6,181 nucleotides of DNA. Source: Kouleothrix aurantiaca (lineage in GTDB: Bacteria > Chloroflexota > Chloroflexia > Chloroflexales > Roseiflexaceae). Location of the stretch: assembly GCA_001399705.1 (NCBI GenBank), contig LJCR01000147.1:1-6181 (forward strand). The letters run 5' to 3'. Positions 1 to 4,633 of this stretch are shown piece after piece. The translations under genes and the position numbers were made by a program. Below the pieces are notes generated by a model that made no database searches, was not told where the DNA came from, and was given only the letters and a program-made list of their open reading frames with translations. How positions within the stretch are numbered: position 1 is the stretch's first letter; every line of letters begins with the position of its first letter.

Positions 1-843
1 ATCGGCGCGGTACTGCTGGGGGCTCGAAAGCTGCGTGCCAAGCACCATACCGCTGCGATGTTCGACCCACAGCGACATGAGCGGATAGTATGGCCGCTGG
101 TCGCGTTCTTCCTGAACGGGCGTAGGACTTGGTACGACACCCGCCTCCCACACGGCCCGGCTGCTCTTCAGAGCCTTGAGCTGCGCGGCACGGCCAAGAT
201 CGGGGTCGGGAATTTTAGCTTCTGGCTGCTCGGGTTCGGCTGGCTCGATCCAGGCATCGCGCCAGACCAGGGCATCGTCGCTCTGCTCCGGCACGCGCAC
301 AAGATACTGGCCATCGGCCGGCGGGTCAAACAGGTCAGAATCCTGCTCAAAGCGCTGCGCCACCTGCACCGCCTGCTGCAACGCAATCGTCAGAAAACGC
401 GCCTGAGCGGCGGTAAGGTACCATGGGAAGTAGCCAGGCGTATAGTCGCGGAACTGCGTCCAGGCATTGCGCCCGCGAAACTTCAGGCCCAGCGACTTGA
501 TCACATCACGATCCTGCTTGCTGAGGAACTCGCGATCTTCAAACGACACCATCAGGCACGACTGAGAAAAGAGCGCCGCCATTGGGTTGGGCTCGTCGCC
601 GAATGCGCCGGTCTGCAGCGCCAGGTAGCCGGCCAGGCCAATGCTGCCTTTGTAGACAGCCAGTGCAAAATGCTCGCCCAGGTTGCCCATCACGCAGCAG
701 TAGCCAATTTCGCCATCTTCGGGGTTCTGCACGCCAAACAGGTCGGAATCGTACATCCACTCCCACGGCGCGGCGGCCCGGAAGGCTTGCGCAGCCTGGT
801 AGAGCGCGCGCCATTCTTCCAGAGAAGGCTGTTGATCTGTCAT
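1..843 (-). CDS. Hypothetical protein, DUF6930/DUF7309-like, C-terminus cut by window edge
   Basis: The frame is open for 281 codons from ATG (843-841) to the first base of the window with no stop, so the C-terminus is missing. The start is supported by AAGAGGT at 848-854, 4 bp upstream. The protein begins MTDQQPSLEEWRALYQAA and looks soluble: no signal peptide or membrane helix is visible. An N-terminal part (about residues 1-160) contains GYCCVMGNLGEHFALAVYKG, then FRGRNAWTQFRDYTPGYFPW and YLTAAQARFLTIALQQAV at about 130-158. This pattern resembles uncharacterised proteins annotated DUF6930/DUF7309; that name is from memory and is not certain. A Pro/Glu-rich linker follows (about 200-215), then a second segment starting near 220. 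It is the fourth gene of the rmlD operon, 11 bp behind a glycosyltransferase, so it is probably co-transcribed. Its link to glycan synthesis is unknown and it may simply be a passenger. Confidence 0.85.
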   Translation of the reverse strand, partial: MTDQQPSLEEWRALYQAAQAFRAAAPWEWMYDSDLFGVQNPEDGEIGYCCVMGNLGEHFALAVYKGSIGLAGYLALQTGAFGDEPNPMAALFSQSCLMVSFEDREFLSKQDRDVIKSLGLKFRGRNAWTQFRDYTPGYFPWYLTAAQARFLTIALQQAVQVAQRFEQDSDLFDPPADGQYLVRVPEQSDDALVWRDAWIEPAEPEQPEAKIPDPDLGRAAQLKALKSSRAVWEAGVVPSPTPVQEERDQRPYYPLMSLWVEHRSGMVLGTQLSSPQQYRAD

Positions 844-847
844 TGAC

Positions 848-854
848 ACCTCTT
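848..854 (-). promoter_or_regulatory. Ribosome binding site of the DUF6930-like gene
   Basis: AAGAGGT on the minus strand lies 4 bp before the ATG at 843-841, in the 11-bp gap after the glycosyltransferase stop. The same heptamer serves as the Shine-Dalgarno of the TTG-started cheW at 3691-3697. It supports this start and independent translation of the gene within the operon. Confidence 0.6.
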
Positions 855-1676
855 TTACCCGCCGCGCTGCGCGCTTTTCTCCACAGCCATCGGCAGGGGC
901 GTATTCAGGCCGTGATAGCGGCCGCGCAGCGCGTACCAGCGCACCGTCAGCACATCGCGCAAATTGCGCCACGAGTCGCGCAGCGGGCTGACCTTGGTTT
1001 CGGTGCCGTAGCGCCACATCACCGGCACCTCAGCAATGCGGTAGCCGCGCCGCCGCGCCAGAAACAGAAGCTCGACATCATAGGCCGTGACGGCCGCGCC
1101 CTGCACGGTGGGCGCATGTTCGCCATACACCTGCGCGCGCAGAAACAGGTCGTGCGCCACGTCGCCGCGCAGGGCCTTGAAGCCGCACTGCGTATCCTGA
1201 ATGCCGCCGACCGCCACCGTCTGAACAATCAGGTTGAACACGCGCCCCATCATGTGGCGGTACCACGGCTCGCCCAGGCGGTGCGCGCCCAAGCCTTCGC
1301 GCGAGCCAATCGCCACCTCGTAGCCCTGGCTGAGCCAGCCGTACAGCGTTTCCCACTCCTCGATCGGCACGGCCAGGTCGGCATCGCACAGCAGCACATA
1401 CTCGCCGCTCGCGTCGAGCGCGCCCGCCCGCACGGCAAAGCCCTTGCCGCGGTGATCGAGCGAGAGCAGGCGCAGGCCGGGATGCTGCACCGCCATCTCA
1501 TTCACGATCGCCGCTGTGCTGTCGGTGCTGCCGTCGTCAGCTACCACAACCTCGAACGCGAATTGCTGCTGCTCAAGGTATGCAAGAATCTGGGCCAGCG
1601 TGTTCGGCAGGCGCAGCTCTTCGTTATAGGCCGGCACAACCACCGACAAGAACAGCGGATCAGAGCGCAAACTCAC
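855..1676 (-). CDS. Family 2 glycosyltransferase, dolichyl/polyprenyl-phosphate glucosyltransferase (ALG5)-like
   Basis: 273-aa GT-A fold glycosyltransferase. Members of this subfamily transfer a hexose from a nucleotide sugar to a polyprenyl or dolichyl phosphate at the cytoplasmic membrane face. Visible motifs are the N-terminal VVVPAYNEELRLPNTL (12-27), the nucleotide-binding DDGSTDST (47-54), HRGKGFAVRAG (75-85), the metal-binding DAD in CDADLAVP (97-104), DTQCGFK (161-167), and IAEVPVMW (214-221). The DTQCGFK and EVPV motifs are typical of ALG5/DPG synthases. The start is GTG, chosen because AAGGAG lies 6 bp upstream and the frame begins right at the conserved N-terminus. Unlike eukaryotic ALG5 there is no N-terminal membrane anchor, and no C-terminal GtrA-like or other membrane domain. 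It lies 10 bp after another GT2 gene, in the same operon. The exact sugar and acceptor cannot be read from sequence. Confidence 0.9.
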   Translation of the reverse strand: MSLRSDPLFLSVVVPAYNEELRLPNTLAQILAYLEQQQFAFEVVVADDGSTDSTAAIVNEMAVQHPGLRLLSLDHRGKGFAVRAGALDASGEYVLLCDADLAVPIEEWETLYGWLSQGYEVAIGSREGLGAHRLGEPWYRHMMGRVFNLIVQTVAVGGIQDTQCGFKALRGDVAHDLFLRAQVYGEHAPTVQGAAVTAYDVELLFLARRRGYRIAEVPVMWRYGTETKVSPLRDSWRNLRDVLTVRWYALRGRYHGLNTPLPMAVEKSAQRGG

Positions 1677-1682
1677 GGCGGG

Positions 1683-1688
1683 CTCCTT
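1683..1688 (-). promoter_or_regulatory. Ribosome binding site fixing a GTG start
   Basis: AAGGAG on the minus strand is 6 bp before the GTG at 1676-1674. It overlaps the TAA stop (1689-1687) of the upstream glycosyltransferase. This strong Shine-Dalgarno decides the GTG start and suggests coupled translation of the two glycosyltransferases. Confidence 0.75.
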
Positions 1689-2628
1689 ACGAGGTTAAGG
1701 TCGACGCCAGCTCCGGCGTCGTAGTATGCGCGAAACGGTTCAGGCGTTTGCGCAGAAAGAGTGGCAGCGCAACGATACCGGCCAGCTGCCCGCGCAGGCG
1801 CGCGCGCGCGGCTTCTTCGCGCACATGCAGCAGCGCCGCAACCGTGAAGCGCAACTGCGCAAACAAAAAGCGTGGCCAGTGGCGGCGGATCAGCGCGCCC
1901 GGCATGTTCTTCGCCCACACCAGGATGAAGTTGCGACCGCAGTAGTAGCTGGCTAGCTTGCCGCCGCCCGTTGCGCTCAAACGGTGATACACCACCGCCT
2001 GCGGCACAAATACCGTTCGCAAGCCACGCAGCCGCGCGCGCAGGTTCAGGTCAACATCTTCGCAGTACATCACGAGGTCTTCGTCGAGCACCTTGCCACG
2101 CTCGCTGAGCGCCTCAAGCGCCTGGCGGCGGTAGGCAGCCGCGCCGGCGCATGGCCCGAATACTTCCTGCATCACCGAGAACTGCGGCGCGTCATGCTGC
2201 CACACGCCCCGGTTGCCAGGCACGCCATCGGTGCGGTAGAAATCGCCCGCCGAGTGAATGAACTCGCGCCGGTCGAACAGCATGAGCTTGCTGGCGGCAA
2301 ACGCGTACTCTGGGAAGCGATCCAGCGCGCCAACCAGCTGCTCCAGCCAGCGTGGCTGCACTTCGGTGTCGTTATTCAGCAGCACGACATATTCGCCGCC
2401 GGTCGCGTCAAACGCGGCGTTAACCGCCACGGCCAGCCCGCGATTCTGCGGCAGCGCAATCACCTGCACCTCGGGGTAGTGCCGGCGCAGCAATTCGCGC
2501 GAATCGTCGGTCGAGCCATCGTCGACCACCACCACGCAGAAATCGCGGCGCGTCTGCCGGCGCAGCGCATCCAGGCAGGTAGGCAGAAACGCGGCCCCGT
2601 TGTAGTTTGGAATAATGATGTCGATCAT
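1687..2628 (-). CDS. Family 2 glycosyltransferase, rhamnosyltransferase (WbbL)-like
   Basis: 313-aa GT2 enzyme, probably adding a sugar (plausibly L-rhamnose, given rmlD directly upstream) to a lipid-linked or surface glycan on the cytoplasmic side. Seen in order: IIIPNYNGAAFLPTCLDAL (4-22), DDGSTDDS (36-43), NRGLAVAVN (62-70), the DXD-equivalent LNNDTEV (84-90), FGPCAGAAAYRR (157-168), YCEDVDLNLRARLRG (188-202) with the usual ED catalytic-base pair, and VVYHRLSATGG (212-222). This series is typical of WbbL/RfbN-type transferases. The C-terminal 80 residues are Arg-rich and hydrophobic (LAGIVALPLFL) and could bind the membrane peripherally. The ATG overlaps the rmlD stop as ATGA and has no good Shine-Dalgarno, so translation is probably coupled to rmlD. 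The donor sugar is inferred from context only; another deoxysugar or hexose is possible. Confidence 0.9.
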   Translation of the reverse strand: MIDIIIPNYNGAAFLPTCLDALRRQTRRDFCVVVVDDGSTDDSRELLRRHYPEVQVIALPQNRGLAVAVNAAFDATGGEYVVLLNNDTEVQPRWLEQLVGALDRFPEYAFAASKLMLFDRREFIHSAGDFYRTDGVPGNRGVWQHDAPQFSVMQEVFGPCAGAAAYRRQALEALSERGKVLDEDLVMYCEDVDLNLRARLRGLRTVFVPQAVVYHRLSATGGGKLASYYCGRNFILVWAKNMPGALIRRHWPRFLFAQLRFTVAALLHVREEAARARLRGQLAGIVALPLFLRKRLNRFAHTTTPELASTLTS

Positions 2629-3485
2629 AATGTGCTGCGGCCCGAAAGCACGCCCTGCTGAATGGCTGCAATATATTCGGCCAGCGCCGCCTGCCAGGGC
2701 CGCATGTGGATGCCCAGCGCCGCTGCCGCAAGATTTGCCAGCGGGGTGAAGGGCGGCACTACGCTGTCGCGCTTGTAGTCGGCCAGCCTAATCGGGTCGA
2801 GCGCAGTGCGGAAGCCGGCCTGGCGCACAATTTCGGCGGCAAAATCGTAGCGCGAGCAGTGCCCGCTGTTCACCAGGTGGTAGGTACCGTAGAAAGGCGT
2901 CTCGATCAGCTGTGCAATACCGGCTGCCACGTCGGGCGCATAGGTCGGGCTGCCAACCTCATCGGCCACCAGCGCCAGCCGCTCGCGCTCGGCGGCCAGC
3001 CGCAAGATCGTGCGCACAAAATTACGCTCGCCGCCGAATAGCCACGCCACGCGCACGATATAGAAGCGATCCAGCAGCTCGCGCACAGCCTGCTCGCCAG
3101 CCCACTTCGAGCGCCCGTAGGCGTTGATCGGCGCGGCGCAATCATATTCAAAGTATGGACTGGTCGCCGCCCCGCCGAACACCTCGTTGGTGCTGATATA
3201 CACCAGCGGCGCGCCCAGCTCGCGGCAGGCCAGCGCAACATACTGCGTGCCCAGGCCGTTCACCCGGAAGGCCAGCTCAGGGTCGCGCGCGCATCCATCC
3301 ACATTGGTATAGGCGGCGGGGTGAATCACCACGTCGGCACCGGTGGCGGCAAGCTGCGCCACGCAGGCCGGGGAGCCGAGTTCCAGATCGGCGTGGCCGA
3401 GCAGAATAAGATCGTGGGTGGGGCCGAGCTGGCGCTGGAGCGCTTGCCCAAGCTGGCCGTTTGCGCCAGTAATCGCAATTCGCAT
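2625..3485 (-). CDS. rmlD: dTDP-4-dehydrorhamnose reductase (RmlD/RfbD family)
   Basis: 286-aa extended short-chain dehydrogenase. It catalyses the last step of dTDP-L-rhamnose synthesis, the NAD(P)H reduction of dTDP-4-keto-L-rhamnose, in the cytoplasm. Seen: the Rossmann motif TGANGQLG (6-13), HPAAYTNVDGCARDPELAFRVN (55-76), the catalytic Thr in ISTNEVFGG (T99), the YxxxK pair Y123/K127 in AYGRSKWAGE, VRVAWLFGGERNFV (144-157), and EVGSPTYAPDVA (176-187). Length fits the family (about 280-300 aa). The frame stays open upstream to 3569, but the ATG at 3485-3483 is chosen because the Rossmann strand MRIAITGANG starts there and a sigma70-type promoter lies inside the longer version. The Shine-Dalgarno (ACAGG) is weak. 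The usual STDYVFDG is STNEVFGG, as I recall from a subset of the family. It is the first gene of the operon; rmlA, rmlB and rmlC are not in the window. Confidence 0.92.
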   Translation of the reverse strand: MRIAITGANGQLGQALQRQLGPTHDLILLGHADLELGSPACVAQLAATGADVVIHPAAYTNVDGCARDPELAFRVNGLGTQYVALACRELGAPLVYISTNEVFGGAATSPYFEYDCAAPINAYGRSKWAGEQAVRELLDRFYIVRVAWLFGGERNFVRTILRLAAERERLALVADEVGSPTYAPDVAAGIAQLIETPFYGTYHLVNSGHCSRYDFAAEIVRQAGFRTALDPIRLADYKRDSVVPPFTPLANLAAAALGIHMRPWQAALAEYIAAIQQGVLSGRSTL

Positions 3486-3518
3486 GGTGAGCCTGTTCCC
3501 TGCTGCTTCGCGCCCTGC

Positions 3519-3547
3519 ATGATAGAAGATCGTTTCCTGAACGTCAA
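3519..3547 (-). promoter_or_regulatory. Sigma70-type promoter for the rmlD operon
   Basis: On the minus strand, TTGACG (3547-3542) and TATCAT (3524-3519) are separated by 17 bp. Each hexamer matches consensus at five of six positions. Transcription would start near 3512, leaving a leader of about 27 nt before the rmlD ATG at 3485. Its position argues against the longer rmlD start at 3569. Predicted from sequence only. Confidence 0.65.
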
Positions 3548-3598
3548 ATCTGCGGGCGCTGCACAACAAAGGCGGCCTTCCCGAGCCTGTGTCGTTGA

Positions 3599-3625
3599 GT
3601 ACTGCTACATTGAATACCCCAGTAC
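3599..3625. repeat. Small inverted repeat GTACTG...CAGTAC, possible operator
   Basis: GTACTG (3599-3604) and CAGTAC (3620-3625) are perfect 6-bp inverted arms around a 15-bp spacer. Arm centres are 21 bp apart, about two helical turns. The repeat sits 11 bp upstream of the candidate cheW -35 box, where an activator or repressor could bind. Six-bp arms can arise by chance, so this is a weak call. Confidence 0.25.
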
Positions 3626-3636
3626 CACTGTTAGGC

Positions 3637-3666
3637 TTGACCTTGCCATTGTTTCCGTAGTATCCT
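3637..3666 (+). promoter_or_regulatory. Sigma70-type promoter for the cheW-cheW-MCP operon
   Basis: TTGACC (3637-3642, five of six to consensus) is followed after 18 bp by TATCCT (3661-3666, four of six). Transcription would begin near 3673, giving a leader of about 34 nt to the TTG start at 3707. An alternative -10, TAGTAT (3658-3663), would have a 15-bp spacer and is less likely. Confidence 0.5.
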
Positions 3667-3690
3667 GCCAGTAACGTTTCCGGCTGTCTG

Positions 3691-3697
3691 AAGAGGT
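3691..3697 (+). promoter_or_regulatory. Ribosome binding site fixing a TTG start
   Basis: AAGAGGT lies 9 bp before the TTG at 3707-3709. There is no ATG in frame until codon 16 (3752), which has no Shine-Dalgarno in front of it. The site therefore supports the TTG start of cheW. Confidence 0.6.
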
Positions 3698-3706
3698 AGA
3701 TCTACC

Positions 3707-4168
3707 TTGACGACGAGCACAACACATCTGCCGCCCGCCGCGCCCCTCGACATGCTGCTGATATCGATGGGCGGCGAGGCATATGCCCTTCCGTCGAGCA
3801 GCGTGCGTGAAGTTATTCGCTACCGTGAATTCACGCCGGTGCCGGGTGCGCCGCCAATCCTGCCGGGCATTCTCAGCCAGCGCGGCCTGATCCTGCCGAT
3901 TGTGAACGCATACCCGCTGCTGGGCCTCGCAGCACCGCCTGTGAGTCGCGCTACCCGCCTGGTGATCATCGCGCACCGCGATGTCGACCTGGCCTTGCTT
4001 GTCGAAGCGGTGCACGATCTCGCCGCGATCGACCTTGACACAATTGAACCACTGCCGGTTGCACTCGATCCAGCTCGCGCACGCTTTCTGCGCGGCCTCG
4101 TACACACTGGCGAACAGCTTATTCCTTTGCTCGATCTCGATGAGCTCATCGCCAGCGTGCGCGCTTGA
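3707..4168 (+). CDS. cheW: CheW-type chemotaxis coupling protein
   Basis: 153-aa protein consisting of one CheW domain (about residues 14-150). CheW links chemoreceptors to the histidine kinase CheA in the cytoplasmic signalling array. Seen: LDMLLISMGGEAYALPSSSV (14-33) is the first beta strands. VREVIRYREFTPVPGAPPIL (33-52) and GILSQRGLILPIVN (54-67) match the usual GVINLRGxVLPVIDL, with the conserved receptor-binding Arg at R59 and Gly at 60. VIIAHRDVDLALLVEAVHDL (86-105) and FLRGLVHTGEQLIPLLDLDELI (127-148) form the second subdomain. Length is normal for the family (about 150-170). The start is TTG with AAGAGGT 9 bp upstream; an internal ATG at codon 16 would also keep most of the domain. 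It is the first gene of the chemosensory operon, 6 bp before a second CheW-like gene. The NLRG motif is SQRG here, with the Arg kept. Confidence 0.88.
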   Translation: MTTSTTHLPPAAPLDMLLISMGGEAYALPSSSVREVIRYREFTPVPGAPPILPGILSQRGLILPIVNAYPLLGLAAPPVSRATRLVIIAHRDVDLALLVEAVHDLAAIDLDTIEPLPVALDPARARFLRGLVHTGEQLIPLLDLDELIASVRA

Positions 4169-4174
4169 GATACT

Positions 4175-4633
4175 ATGACGGCCGATCCGCTGCTGATAAT
4201 TCAAACCGCCCGCCACCACTACGCCATGCGCCGGCGTGATATTGCCTCCATGCGCCTGATTGCCGATCGGGCACAGCTCCGCGCGCCCGGTGCATTCGAC
4301 CGCCCGTGCCTCGACATTGAACTTGGCCCGCTGCTCGACCCAGCCGACCAGAGCACGAAACAACGACGCCACGCGTTGGTCGTGCCGCTCCGCCGCCGCT
4401 ATGTCGCGTTTCTGGTCGACACAATCGACACCTTCGTCGATGCCGAGGCCGCCGAGCCGCTGCCACCCTTGCTGAGCGAGCATCTGCAGCAGCCCTGGTC
4501 CATTGGCGTTCTGCGCCATAGCGGGCAGCTTGTCGTGCTGCTCGATATCGTTGCCATTGCGCGCAGCGCAGTGCTTTCCCTGCCATCAGCCACCGATAAT
4601 AAAGGTAGCACGCCATATGTCTCAGGGATCTAA
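4175..4633 (+). CDS. Divergent CheW-like protein
   Basis: 152-aa protein with a recognisable but shortened CheW fold. The second subdomain is clear: RRHALVVPLRRRYVAFLVDT (64-83), DTIDTFVDAEAAEPLPPLL (82-100), and SIGVLRHSGQLVVLLDI (109-125) as the final CheW strands. In the first subdomain, RRDIASMRLIADRAQLRAPG (20-39) passes straight to CLDIELGPLLDP (45-56). The VPxxPxxLxGVINLRG segment, including the receptor-contacting Arg, is missing. A Ser/Pro-rich tail follows from residue 133. The ATG is 6 bp after the cheW stop with only a weak Shine-Dalgarno, so translation is probably coupled. The 3' end overlaps the MCP start by 17 bp. Family comparison suggests a specialised coupler or array modulator, as with FrzB beside FrzA; this is inference. 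A general CheW-like domain protein that no longer binds receptor is the alternative. Confidence 0.8.
   Translation: MTADPLLIIQTARHHYAMRRRDIASMRLIADRAQLRAPGAFDRPCLDIELGPLLDPADQSTKQRRHALVVPLRRRYVAFLVDTIDTFVDAEAAEPLPPLLSEHLQQPWSIGVLRHSGQLVVLLDIVAIARSAVLSLPSATDNKGSTPYVSGI
4601..4605 (+). promoter_or_regulatory. Ribosome binding site of the chemoreceptor gene
   Basis: AAAGG lies 11 bp upstream of the ATG at 4617, inside the end of the second CheW-like gene. It supports the overlapping start of the MCP, though spacing is slightly long. Confidence 0.4.

Larger units (their letters stand above)
3486..3706. other. Divergent intergenic region between the rhamnose/GT operon and the chemosensory operon
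   Basis: This 221-bp region separates rmlD (leftward) from cheW (rightward). It is visibly more AT-rich than its flanks, especially about 3595-3670. It holds one candidate promoter per direction, with -35 boxes about 90 bp apart, and a small inverted repeat between them. No small gene, terminator or RNA gene is visible in it. Confidence 0.85.

Noticed and set aside
58..846. Plus-strand open frame of 262 codons
   Set aside because: It lies antisense to the DUF6930-like gene. Its translation is Arg/His/Leu-rich with no family motif, as expected for the complement of a GC-rich gene, and it has no Shine-Dalgarno or partner.
582..1724. Plus-strand open frame of 380 codons, the longest in the window
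   Set aside because: It runs antisense across the hypothetical gene and the ALG5-like gene, ignoring their boundaries. The protein is low-complexity Arg/Ala/His with no domain, while the opposite strand carries clear GT2 motifs.
1798..1810. 13-bp alternating GC run (possible Z-DNA)
   Set aside because: It is the coding sequence for an Arg/Ala/Leu stretch (ARARLR) of the glycosyltransferase in a GC-rich genome. There is no repeat expansion or regulatory position.
1984..2661. Plus-strand open frame of 225 codons
   Set aside because: It is the complement of the rhamnosyltransferase-like gene, whose motifs are unmistakable. No motif or ribosome site supports the antisense frame.
3486..3569. Longer rmlD start, adding 28 residues
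   Set aside because: The extension MLCSARRFDVQETIFYHAGR is unlike the family, and the best promoter in the region (3519-3547) lies inside it. The Rossmann strand begins at the ATG at 3485.
3605..4519. Minus-strand open frame of 304 codons beneath both cheW genes
   Set aside because: It spans two genes with clear CheW strands on the plus strand and would run through the divergent promoter region. Composition is Arg/Gln/His-rich with no recognisable family.
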